Below are positions 24,406 to 32,287 of a DNA stretch of 64,000 bases, one piece after another. The notes beneath the pieces were generated by a model, which worked only from the letters and a program-made list of their open reading frames with translations, made no database searches and was not told the DNA's origin. This DNA is from DASXYG01 sp036502625 (GTDB lineage: Bacteria; Actinomycetota; Actinomycetes; Streptosporangiales; Streptosporangiaceae). The number at the start of each line of letters is the position of its first letter. Position 1 is the first letter of the stretch. Made by a program: the position numbers and the translations under genes. Location: positions 1 through 64,000 of the forward strand of contig DASXYG010000002.1 in the NCBI GenBank assembly GCA_036502625.1. The letters run 5' to 3'.

Positions 24406-26212
24406 CGACGTCGTGGCCCTTGGCCGTGGCGAGTTCGCAGGCGAAGACCTGCAACGGGACCGTGGCCACCAGGGGCTGGAGCAGGGTCGGCACCGCGGGG
24501 ACCGGGATGAGGGTGTCGGCGTACGGCTCGACGGCGGTGTCGCCCTCTTCGGCGATGACGATCGTACGGGCGCCGCGGGCGCGGATCTCCTGGATGTTGG
24601 ACACGATCTTGTCGTGCAGCACGCTGCGGCCGCGTGGCGACGGGACCACCACGACGACCGGCAGGCCCTCGTCGATCAGCGCGATCGGGCCGTGCTTCAG
24701 CTCGCCGGCGGCGAACCCCTCGGCGTGCATGTACGCCAGTTCCTTCAGCTTCAGCGCGCCTTCGAGGGCCACCGGGTAGCCGACGTGGCGGCCGAGGAAC
24801 AGCACGGTGCTGGCGTCGGCCAGGGAGCGGGCGAGGCGGCGTACGGGCTCGACGGTGGTGAGGACCTGCTCGACCTTCTCCGGGGTGGCCGCGAGCTGGG
24901 CGATGATCGCGGAGACCTCGTCGCCGAACTTGATGCCGCGGACCTGCGCGAGGTAGGCGGCGACGAGGTAGCAGGCGACGAGCTGGGTGAGGAACGCCTT
25001 CGTGGACGCGACCGCGATCTCCGGGCCGGCGTGGGTGTAGACGACGGCGTCGCACTCGCGGGGGATCGTGGAGCCGTTGACGTTGCAGATGGCCAGGACG
25101 CGGGCGTTCTGCTCGCGGGCGTGGCGGACCGCCATCAGGGTGTCCATCGTCTCGCCGGACTGGGAGATGGCGACGACGAGGGTCGAGCGGTCCAGGATGG
25201 GGTCGCGGTAGCGGAACTCGCTGGCCAGCTCGACCTCGCAGGGCAGCCGCGACCAGTGCTCGATGGCGTACTTCGCGATCATGCCCGCGTGGTAGGCCGT
25301 GCCGCAGGCGACGACGATGATCTTGTCGACGTCGCGGATCTCGTCGTCGGACAGGCGCATCTCGTCGAGCGTGAGCGTGCCGTCGAGGGCGGCGCGGCCG
25401 AGCAGGGTGTCGGCCACCGCGCGCGGCTGCTCGGCGATCTCCTTGAGCATGAAGTAGTCGTAGCCGCCCTTCTCGGCGGCCGAGGCGTCCCAGTCCACGT
25501 GGTACTCCCGTACGGGTGCGGGCGCGCCGTGGAAGTCGGTGATCGTGACGGAGTCGCGGCGCAGCTCGACGACCTGGTCCTGGCCGAGCTCGATGGCGTC
25601 ACGGGTGTGCGCGATGAACGCGGCGACGTCGCTGGCGAGGAAGTTCTCGCCGGTGCCTCGGCCGACGACGAGCGGAGAGTTGCGGCGCGCGGCGACCACC
25701 AGGTCGGGGTCGACGGTGGACGACGCGACCAGGGTGAACGCGCCCTTGAGCCGGCCGCAGACGCGGCGCATGGCGTCGGCGAGCGACGCGCCGGCGGTGA
25801 TCTCGTCTTCCAGGAGGTGGGCGACGACCTCGGTGTCGGTCTCGGAGGCCAGTTCGTGGCCGCCGGACTCGAGCCCGGCGCGCAGCGCGGCGAAGTTCTC
25901 GATGATGCCGTTGTGCACCACCGCGACCTGGCCGAGGCAGTCGATGTGGGGGTGGGCGTTGGCGTCGCTGGGCGGGCCGTGGGTGGCCCACCGGGTGTGG
26001 CCGATGCCGAGGCTCGCCGGGGGAGGGGGCTCCTCGGCGAGGGCGGCGCGCAGGTTGGCCAGCTTGCCGGCGCGCTTGTGGACGGTGAGCTTGCCGTCGG
26101 CGACGAGCGCCACGCCGGCGGAGTCGTAGCCCCGGTATTCCAGCCGGGCGAGCCCGTCGACGACGACGTCCAGCGCCGGACGTTCGCCGACGTACCCAAC
26201 AATGCCGCACAT
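24365..26212 (-). CDS. glmS: Glutamine-fructose-6-phosphate aminotransferase
   Basis: GlmS makes glucosamine-6-phosphate from fructose-6-phosphate and glutamine, the first step to UDP-GlcNAc. The start at 26212 gives MCGIVGYVGERPALDVV, where Cys2 is the nucleophile once Met1 is removed. The 615-residue product has an N-terminal class II amidotransferase domain (GIGHTRWATHG, HNGIIENF) and two SIS domains (ACGTAYHAG, ISQSGETMDT, ELKHGPIALID), ending NLAKSVTVE. Much longer upstream readings on this strand run antisense to coaA and are artefacts. No glmS ribozyme is visible in the short 96-nt leader region. Confidence 0.97.
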   Translation of the reverse strand: MCGIVGYVGERPALDVVVDGLARLEYRGYDSAGVALVADGKLTVHKRAGKLANLRAALAEEPPPPASLGIGHTRWATHGPPSDANAHPHIDCLGQVAVVHNGIIENFAALRAGLESGGHELASETDTEVVAHLLEDEITAGASLADAMRRVCGRLKGAFTLVASSTVDPDLVVAARRNSPLVVGRGTGENFLASDVAAFIAHTRDAIELGQDQVVELRRDSVTITDFHGAPAPVREYHVDWDASAAEKGGYDYFMLKEIAEQPRAVADTLLGRAALDGTLTLDEMRLSDDEIRDVDKIIVVACGTAYHAGMIAKYAIEHWSRLPCEVELASEFRYRDPILDRSTLVVAISQSGETMDTLMAVRHAREQNARVLAICNVNGSTIPRECDAVVYTHAGPEIAVASTKAFLTQLVACYLVAAYLAQVRGIKFGDEVSAIIAQLAATPEKVEQVLTTVEPVRRLARSLADASTVLFLGRHVGYPVALEGALKLKELAYMHAEGFAAGELKHGPIALIDEGLPVVVVVPSPRGRSVLHDKIVSNIQEIRARGARTIVIAEEGDTAVEPYADTLIPVPAVPTLLQPLVATVPLQVFACELATAKGHDVDQPRNLAKSVTVE

Positions 26213-26308
26213 GGGCGCAAGGCTATCCGCCGGACGGCGCCGGTCGTACGCGCGCGCGGACCGACCCCGGCGCCACCGGCGGTTCCGGCGGAAACTACGT
26301 TTGGACGG

Positions 26309-27250
26309 GTGAAGACATCGAGCACGCCGTACGTCGAGCTCGACCGGGAGGTGTGGCGGGAGCTGCGGGCGGCTACCCCGCTGCCGCTGACCGGTGCCGA
26401 ACTCGACGAGCTGCGTGGACTTGGCGACCCGATCGATCTCGACGAGGTACGCGACGTCTATCTCCCGCTGTCCCGGCTGCTGCACCTGTACGTCGCGGCG
26501 ACCCGGGCCCGGCACGCGGCGATCGAGGAGTTCCTCGCCGCCAGCGAGCGCACGACCGGCGGCGCCCCCATGCCGTTCGTGCTCGGCGTGGCCGGGAGCG
26601 TGGCGGTGGGGAAGTCGACGGTCTCCCGGCTGCTGCGCCTGCTGCTCGCCCGCTGGCAGGACCATCCGCGCGTGGAGCTCGTCGGCACCGACAACTTCCT
26701 CCATCCGAACGCCGTACTGGAGGACCGCGGCATCATGCACCGCAAGGGCTTCCCGGAGAGCTACGACCGCAAGGCGCTGCTGCGGTTCGTGTCCGGCGTC
26801 AAGGCGGGCGAGCCGGAGATGAGCGTGCCCGTGTACTCCCACCTGGAGTACGACATCGTGAAGGGCGCGCGGCAGACCGTACGGCGTCCGGACATCCTGA
26901 TCCTGGAGGGCATCAACGTCCTCCAGCCGGCGCAGCCCGGCCGGCTCGCGGTGTCGGACTTCTTCGACTTCTCGGTGTACGTCGACGCCCGCATCGACGA
27001 CATCCGCCGCTGGTACAGCGACCGCCTGCTGGCCCTGTGGCGTACGGCGTTCACCGACCCGTCGTCGTACTTCCACCAGTTCACGCACATGTCGCGCGAG
27101 GACGTCCTGGCGTTCGCCAAGCAGGTCTGGCACGACGTCAACGAGGTCAACCTCGTGGAGAACATCGAACCCACCCGCGGCCGCGCCACCCTCGTCCTCC
27201 GCAAGGGCCCCGACCACGCGGTCCGCTCGGTGCGCCTCCGCAAGCCCTGA
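26309..27250 (+). CDS. coaA: Type I pantothenate kinase
   Basis: CoaA phosphorylates pantothenate, the first and controlling step of coenzyme A synthesis. The GTG at 26309 gives 313 residues, family length, with YVELDREVWRELRAATPLPLT at the start, the P-loop GVAGSVAVGKST near residues 96-107, and the conserved STDGF-like GTDNFLHPN, MHRKGFPESYD and ILEGINVLQ. It is divergent from glmS across 96 nt. No strong ribosome-binding site is seen, so a leaderless or short-leader mRNA is possible. Confidence 0.96.
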   Translation: MKTSSTPYVELDREVWRELRAATPLPLTGAELDELRGLGDPIDLDEVRDVYLPLSRLLHLYVAATRARHAAIEEFLAASERTTGGAPMPFVLGVAGSVAVGKSTVSRLLRLLLARWQDHPRVELVGTDNFLHPNAVLEDRGIMHRKGFPESYDRKALLRFVSGVKAGEPEMSVPVYSHLEYDIVKGARQTVRRPDILILEGINVLQPAQPGRLAVSDFFDFSVYVDARIDDIRRWYSDRLLALWRTAFTDPSSYFHQFTHMSREDVLAFAKQVWHDVNEVNLVENIEPTRGRATLVLRKGPDHAVRSVRLRKP

Positions 27251-27268
27251 CCCCCATACTGTGGTGCC

Positions 27269-28237
27269 GTGCTGCACTTGCGCGTGATCGCGCCCCCGGA
27301 CCGTACGGATGACGTGACGGCGTTCGCCGTGGACTCCGCCGCGTGCGCCAACCTCGTCGTCTTTCCGGGGGCGGCGCGGTCGCCGAGTGGGGACCTCGTG
27401 CAGTTCGACGTGGCGCGCGAGGCGGCGAACGGGGTGCTGGACCGGCTGCGGGAGCTGGGGATTCCGGATTCCGGTTCGATCTCCGTGGAGCAGATCGACG
27501 TCTCGATCTCCGCGGGCGCGGACGCCGCGGAGGAGGCGGCGCCGGGGTTCGGCGACGACGCGGTCGTCTGGGACGAGCTCGACGCCCGTACGGCCGACGA
27601 CGCGACGCTGTCGTGGGCGTTCCTGGCGTTCCTGGCGCTGGCCACGCAGATCGCGGGGATCGGCACGCTGCTGGACCAGCCGATCCTGATCGTCGGCGCG
27701 ATGGTGCTCGGCCCGGAGTTCGGTGCGGTGGCCGCGATCTGTTTCGGGATCATGCGCCGCGACGCCCACCGGGTGGCGGTCGCCACCCGTACGCTCGTGG
27801 TCGGCTTCACCGTGTCGATCGCCGTCACGCTGGTGTGCGCGCTGGTCAGCCGGTGGCTCGGCTGGATCGACGGGTCGATGCTCGACGACCGGACGCTGAC
27901 GACGTTCATCATCCATCCGGACAAGTTCTCGTTCATCGTGGCGGTGCTCGCGGGGATCGCGGGGATCCTGTCGATCACCGCGGGCAAGTCGTCCGCGCTG
28001 GTCGGCGTGTTCATCTCGGTGACGACGGTGCCCGCGGCCGGCAACATCGCGGTGGCCGTCGCGCTCGGGCACTGGAGCGAGGTGGGGTCCTCGGCGGTGC
28101 AGCTCGGCGTGAACCTCGGCGGGATGCTGGTCGCCGGGCTGGCGACGCTGCTCCTCCAGCGGGCGCTGTGGCGGAGGTACGGCATGCGCATCGCGGCGCG
28201 CCCGAACGCCGCCGTTCGGCGGAGGCCGGCGCGCTGA
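27269..28237 (+). CDS. DUF389 integral membrane protein
   Basis: The 322-residue product has an N-terminal soluble domain of about 110 residues (MLHLRVIAPPDRTDDV..., with DVAREAANGVLDRLRELG) and then about six hydrophobic helices from residue 112 on. The DUF389 hallmarks are the segments LDQPILIVGAMVLGPEFGAVAA and AGKSSALVGVFISVTTVPAAGN. The family is widespread in actinobacteria and cyanobacteria; its transported substrate is unknown. The GTG at 27269 follows coaA by 18 nt. Confidence 0.88.
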   Translation: MLHLRVIAPPDRTDDVTAFAVDSAACANLVVFPGAARSPSGDLVQFDVAREAANGVLDRLRELGIPDSGSISVEQIDVSISAGADAAEEAAPGFGDDAVVWDELDARTADDATLSWAFLAFLALATQIAGIGTLLDQPILIVGAMVLGPEFGAVAAICFGIMRRDAHRVAVATRTLVVGFTVSIAVTLVCALVSRWLGWIDGSMLDDRTLTTFIIHPDKFSFIVAVLAGIAGILSITAGKSSALVGVFISVTTVPAAGNIAVAVALGHWSEVGSSAVQLGVNLGGMLVAGLATLLLQRALWRRYGMRIAARPNAAVRRRPAR

Positions 28238-28256
28238 AGCCTGCTCCCTTAGGGGA

Positions 28257-28284
28257 CGCCCGTACGTCCTTGGTCGTATGGGCG
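28257..28284 (+). terminator. Hairpin between DUF389 gene and ABC cluster
   Basis: A 10-bp stem with one mismatch (28257-28266 with 28275-28284) and an 8-nt loop lies 19 nt after the DUF389 gene, likely its terminator, leaving about 55 nt for an ABC-cluster promoter. Confidence 0.45.
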
Positions 28285-28338
28285 GTTCGTACCTGAGACA
28301 GACGACCGGGCCGACGACGAGCGGCTACGGTCGTGGTT

Positions 28339-29241
28339 ATGACGATCATCGCGACGCGGGGGCTGACGAAGCGGTTCCCCCGCGTGACGGCTCTGGACCG
28401 GCTCGACCTCCGGGTCGAGCCCGGGGTCGTCGGGCTGGTGGGCGCCAACGGTGCGGGCAAGTCGACGCTGATCAAGATCCTCCTTGGGCTGCTGCCGGTG
28501 ACCGAGGGCGGCGCCGAGGTGCTGGGCATGGACGTACGGACCAGCGGCGAGGCCATCCGCGCCCGGGTCGGCTACATGCCGGAGCACGACTGCCTCCCAG
28601 CGGACGTCTCGGCGACGGAGTTCTGCGTCCACATGGCCCGCATGTCGGGCATACCGCCGTCCGCCGCCCGCGAGCGCACGGCGGACGTCCTGCGCCATGT
28701 CGGGCTGTACGAGGAGCGCTACCGGCCCATCGGCGGCTACTCCACCGGCATGAAGCAGCGGGTGAAGCTGGCGCAGGCGCTGGTCCACGACCCCGACCTG
28801 ATGTTCCTCGACGAACCGACGAACGGCCTCGACCCCGCCGGGCGTGACGACATGCTCGGCCTGATCCGCCGCATCGGCACCGACTTCGGCATCTCCGTGC
28901 TGGTCACCTCGCACCTGCTCGGCGAGCTCGAGCGCATCTGCGACCACGTGATCATCATCGACGGCGGCCGCCTCCTGCGCGCGCAGGACATCGGGGCGTA
29001 CACCGAGGCCACGAAGACGATCGCGGTCGAGGTCGCCGAGGGCCGCGACACCCTGGGCCACCGGCTGGCCGACTCCGGGCTCCAGGTCCGCGCCAACGGC
29101 CGCGACCTCCTGGTCGACCTCCGCGACGAGGAGACGTACGACGTCGTCCGCGACGCCGTGACCGACCTCGGCCTCGGCCTGGTGCGGCTGGAGCAGCGGC
29201 GGCACCACATCTCCGATGTCTGGCAGGAGAGGCCGGCATGA
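28339..29241 (+). CDS. ABC transporter ATP-binding protein (first of pair)
   Basis: ATPase of an ABC-2-type exporter. The 300-residue product has Walker A GANGAGKST near residues 37-45, a Q-loop region YMPEHD, the signature YSTGMKQRVKLAQAL near 133, Walker B DLMFLDEPTNGLDP, and the H-loop LVTSHLL. Signature YSTGM in place of LSGGQ is typical of this subfamily. The ATG at 28339 is favoured; a GTG at 28333 is possible. Its end overlaps the permease start by 4 nt (ATGA). Substrate unknown. Confidence 0.93.
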   Translation: MTIIATRGLTKRFPRVTALDRLDLRVEPGVVGLVGANGAGKSTLIKILLGLLPVTEGGAEVLGMDVRTSGEAIRARVGYMPEHDCLPADVSATEFCVHMARMSGIPPSAARERTADVLRHVGLYEERYRPIGGYSTGMKQRVKLAQALVHDPDLMFLDEPTNGLDPAGRDDMLGLIRRIGTDFGISVLVTSHLLGELERICDHVIIIDGGRLLRAQDIGAYTEATKTIAVEVAEGRDTLGHRLADSGLQVRANGRDLLVDLRDEETYDVVRDAVTDLGLGLVRLEQRRHHISDVWQERPA

Positions 29242-30128
29242 CCGCCACCACGATCCACGACATCGGCTACCGGCATTACGGCGGCCCGCGCCTGGGCCGG
29301 GGCTACGCCATCCGCTCGCTCTACTCCAACAGCCTGCGCGGCGTGTTCGGGCTGGGGCGGCCCGGCAGGGCGAAGGTGCTGCCGTTCGCGCTGTTCGCGC
29401 TGATGTGCATCCCGGCGCTGGTGAGCGTGGCCGTGCGCCTGGTCATGGCGAAGCTGGTGCCCACCGCGCCGCCGATCAACCTGTTCCCGTACCGCGCGTA
29501 CATCTTCGACCTTCAGGCCATCTCGGCGATCTTCCTGGCCGCGCAGTCGCCCCAGATGGTCTCGCGCGACCTGCGGTTCCACGTGATGCCGCTGTACCTC
29601 TCGCGGCCGATCCGCCGGTTCGACTACATCCTCGCGAAGCTCGCGGCGATGTTCTCCGCGCTGCTGATCGTGTTCGCCGCGCCGCTGACGCTGCTCTACC
29701 TCGGCGCGCTGCTGAACAAGATGAACGCCTGGGACCAGCTCACGCAGTACGGCCCGGCGCTCGGCGGCGCGGTCGTCTACGCCCTGGTGCTCGCGGCGTT
29801 CGGGCTGTGCGTGGCGTCGCTGACACCGCGGCGCGGCTTCGGGGTGGCCGCGATCATCGCGCTCTACCTGGTGTCGTACGGCGCGGTCAGCATCCTCCAA
29901 GGCATCCTGGTCGCGAACACGTACGACAGTGCCGCCGGCTACGTCGGCCTGCTCAGCCCGTACACCCTGGTCGAGGGGTTCCAGACGTGGGCGCTGCGGC
30001 AGGAGCACACGGGCATCGGCTACGTCGAACCCGGCGCGGGCGGCGCGGTGTTCGTCGTGGTGGTGGTCGCCGTGCTGGCCGCGGCGCTCGGCATCCTGGT
30101 GGCCCGCTACCGGAAGGTCGCCTCATGA
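29238..30128 (+). CDS. ABC-2 type permease (first)
   Basis: The 296-residue product has six hydrophobic helices: about residues 49-72, 88-108, 134-158, 172-195, 199-225 and 271-292. It has the ABC-2 style motif FLSRPIRR-like LYLSRPIRRFDYILAKL after the second helix. Both ends overlap neighbouring ATPase genes by 4 nt, so all are co-translated. It should form the membrane part of an exporter with one of the two ATPases. Confidence 0.88.
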   Translation: MTATTIHDIGYRHYGGPRLGRGYAIRSLYSNSLRGVFGLGRPGRAKVLPFALFALMCIPALVSVAVRLVMAKLVPTAPPINLFPYRAYIFDLQAISAIFLAAQSPQMVSRDLRFHVMPLYLSRPIRRFDYILAKLAAMFSALLIVFAAPLTLLYLGALLNKMNAWDQLTQYGPALGGAVVYALVLAAFGLCVASLTPRRGFGVAAIIALYLVSYGAVSILQGILVANTYDSAAGYVGLLSPYTLVEGFQTWALRQEHTGIGYVEPGAGGAVFVVVVVAVLAAALGILVARYRKVAS

Positions 30129-31048
30129 GCACGATCAAGATCGAGCAGGCGTCCCGCTGGTACGGCAACGTCGTCGCGGTCAACGACGTGACCATGACGA
30201 TCGGGCCCGGCGTGACCGGGCTGCTCGGGCCGAACGGCGCCGGCAAGTCCACGCTGATCCACATGATGGGCGGGTTCCTGGCGCCGTCCGCGGGCGCGGT
30301 GACGCTCGACGGCGAGCCCATCTGGCGCAACCAGGGCGTCTACCGCAAGATCGGCCTGGTGCCCGAGCGCGAGGCGGCGTACGACTTCCTCACCGGACGG
30401 CAGTTCGCGCTGGCCAACGCGAAGCTGCACAAGCTGCCGAACCCGCGCGAGGCGGCGGAGCGCGCGCTGCGCCTCGTCGAGATGACCGAGGCCGCCGACC
30501 GCGCGATCGGCACGTACTCCAAGGGCATGCGGCAGCGGATGAAGATGGCGTCCGCGCTGGTCCACGACCCGGCGGTGCTGCTGCTCGACGAACCGTTCAA
30601 CGGCATGGACCCGCGCCAGCGGATGCAGTTGATCGAGCTGATCAACGGCATGGGCGCGGCCGGGCGTACGGTCCTGTTCAGCTCGCACATCCTGGAGGAG
30701 GTCGAGCAGGTCGCCGCGCACATCGAGGTGGTGGTGGCCGGGCGCCACGCCGCGTCCGGCGACTTCCGGGAGATCCGGCGGCTGATGACCGACCGCCCGC
30801 ACCGCTTCGTGATCCGCTCGGACGACGACAGGCGGCTCGCGTCCGCGCTGATCGCGCACGACTCGGTGGGCGCCGTCGAGCTGGCGGCGCACGGCGGCGG
30901 CGCGGCGCTGCACGTCCAGGCGGCCGACTTCGGCGCGTTCGTCGCCGCGGCGCCGCAGATCGCCCGCAAGAACGGCATCCGCCTGTGGGAGGTGCTCCCG
31001 GCCGACGAGTCACTGGAGAGCGTCTTCGCCTACCTGGTGACGTCATGA
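30125..31048 (+). CDS. ABC transporter ATP-binding protein (second of pair)
   Basis: The ATG at 30125 overlaps the permease stop (ATGA). The 307-residue product has Walker A GPNGAGKST near residues 38-46, the signature TYSKGMRQRMKMASAL near 134, Walker B VLLLDEPFNGMDP and the H-loop LFSSHIL. It ends with the ABC-2 C-terminal element LEVLPADESLESVFAYL-like. It is a diverged paralogue of the 28339-29241 product. The longer reading that starts at 29216 is antisense-free but out of frame with the permease and is rejected. Confidence 0.92.
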   Translation: MSTIKIEQASRWYGNVVAVNDVTMTIGPGVTGLLGPNGAGKSTLIHMMGGFLAPSAGAVTLDGEPIWRNQGVYRKIGLVPEREAAYDFLTGRQFALANAKLHKLPNPREAAERALRLVEMTEAADRAIGTYSKGMRQRMKMASALVHDPAVLLLDEPFNGMDPRQRMQLIELINGMGAAGRTVLFSSHILEEVEQVAAHIEVVVAGRHAASGDFREIRRLMTDRPHRFVIRSDDDRRLASALIAHDSVGAVELAAHGGGAALHVQAADFGAFVAAAPQIARKNGIRLWEVLPADESLESVFAYLVTS

Positions 31049-31073
31049 GACCGGCCATGGAGTTGGAGGAGCG

Positions 31074-31790
31074 GTGAACGGCACCGTACTGAGCCTGACG
31101 TTCCGCGGCATGCTGGGGCGGCGGCGGTCGCTGCTGCTGTTCGCGCTGCCCATCGTGATGATCGCGCTGGCCGTGGTGATCCGGCTGATCGTCGGCGTGG
31201 ACGAGGACACCGCGGTGCCGATGCTGCAGCGGTTCGCGCTCGGCATCCTGCTGCCGCTGGTCGCGCTGATCGCCGGCACCGGGGTGATCGCCCCGGAGAT
31301 CGACGACGGGGAGATCATCTACCTGCTGGCCAAGCCGGTGTCGCGCTGGTCGATCGTGGCGTCGAAGCTGGTCACGGCCATCGTGCTGACGGTGGCGTTC
31401 ACGACGGTCCCCACGCTGATCGCCGGCGTGGTGCTGACCGGCGGCGCGGCCGACCCGGTGCCCGGCTTCGCGGCCGGCACGATCGTCGGCGCCGTGGCGT
31501 ACTGCGCGGTGTTCGTGCTGCTGGGCGTGATCTCGCGGCACGCGGTCGTGTTCGGCCTGCTGTACGCCCTGGTCTGGGAGACGCTCGTCGGCGGCTACGT
31601 ACCGGGGGCGCGCGCGGTGAGCGTGCAGGACTGGGCGTACTCCCTGACGTACTCGATGTCCACCGACCTCGGGACGAAGCCGGAGGTCGGGGCCGCGGTG
31701 GCGCTGCCGCTGCTGGCCGCGGTCACGGTCGTGGCGCTCTGCGTGGCCGTCCAGCGGCTGCGCTCCCTGTCCCTGACCGGCGACTCCTGA
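31074..31790 (+). CDS. ABC-2 type permease (second)
   Basis: The GTG at 31074 follows a GGAGGAG site. The 238-residue product has about six helices (near residues 18-38, 51-73, 97-119, 130-155, 158-175 and 210-230) and the motif IYLLAKPVSRWSIVASKL, equivalent to that of the first permease. It closes a four-gene ATPase-permease-ATPase-permease cluster, most simply one heteromeric exporter or two related ones. Confidence 0.87.
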   Translation: MNGTVLSLTFRGMLGRRRSLLLFALPIVMIALAVVIRLIVGVDEDTAVPMLQRFALGILLPLVALIAGTGVIAPEIDDGEIIYLLAKPVSRWSIVASKLVTAIVLTVAFTTVPTLIAGVVLTGGAADPVPGFAAGTIVGAVAYCAVFVLLGVISRHAVVFGLLYALVWETLVGGYVPGARAVSVQDWAYSLTYSMSTDLGTKPEVGAAVALPLLAAVTVVALCVAVQRLRSLSLTGDS

Positions 31791-31806
31791 CGGCGCGGGG
31801 GCGGCT

Positions 31807-32175
31807 TTGATCATCGGCATCGGGGTGGACGTGGTCGAGGTGACCAGGTTCGAGGAGTCGCTGCGGCGTACGCCCGCGCTGGCCGGCCGCCTGTTCACCG
31901 ACGCGGAGCGCGTCCTGCCCGACGGCCGGCCGCGTACGGCCCGGTCCCTGGCCGCCCGGTTCGCCGCCAAGGAGGCGGCCGCGAAGGCCCTCGGCGCGCC
32001 GGCCGGGCTCGCATGGCACGACGCCGAGGTGGTCGTGGCCGTCAGTGGCCGCCCCTCCCTGCGGGTGACCGGCACGGTCGCCGCCGCGGCCGGCCGCGCG
32101 GGCGTCGCGGCGTGGCACCTGTCGCTCAGCCATGACGGCGACGTAGCGGTCGCGACGGTCGTCGCCGAGGGCTGA
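31807..32175 (+). CDS. acpS: Holo-[acyl-carrier-protein] synthase
   Basis: AcpS moves the phosphopantetheine arm of CoA onto acyl carrier protein. The TTG at 31807 gives 122 residues with IIGIGVDVVEVTRFEE (the Asp binds Mg), the invariant RFAAKEAAAKAL near residue 57, and the C-terminal LSLSHDGDVAVATVV. It lies 16 nt after the permease. nnrD is close by, as in M. tuberculosis where acpS and nnrD are not far apart in many actinomycetes. Confidence 0.95.
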   Translation: MIIGIGVDVVEVTRFEESLRRTPALAGRLFTDAERVLPDGRPRTARSLAARFAAKEAAAKALGAPAGLAWHDAEVVVAVSGRPSLRVTGTVAAAAGRAGVAAWHLSLSHDGDVAVATVVAEG

Positions 32176-32244
32176 CCGGCGCCGCGAGCCGGATCTTTCC
32201 TTCCCCGAACGGGAATGCCCCTCATGGTGCGCACGTTGGCCGCT

Positions 32245-32263
32245 TATACCCATGGGGGGTATA
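32245..32263 (+). promoter_or_regulatory. CsoR-like operator and -10 region before the copper ATPase
   Basis: A perfect 7-bp inverted repeat TATACCC-N5-GGGTATA lies 25 nt before the ATPase start. It resembles the A/T-flanked G-rich palindromes bound by the copper repressor CsoR. TATATT at 32260-32265 overlaps its right half and could be the -10, so a bound repressor would block RNA polymerase. No csoR gene is in the window. Confidence 0.6.
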
Positions 32264-32287
32264 TTCGTACGGGATCGAGGAGGACGC

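Noticed and set aside
26213..26308. glmS ribozyme or riboswitch upstream of glmS
   Set aside because: The 96-nt divergent gap is too short and lacks ribozyme core features; none is expected in actinobacteria.
24365..28072. A 1235-residue minus-strand reading extending glmS upstream
   Set aside because: The first 600 residues are antisense to coaA and DUF389 and have no similarity; glmS starts at its conserved MCGIVGY at 26212.
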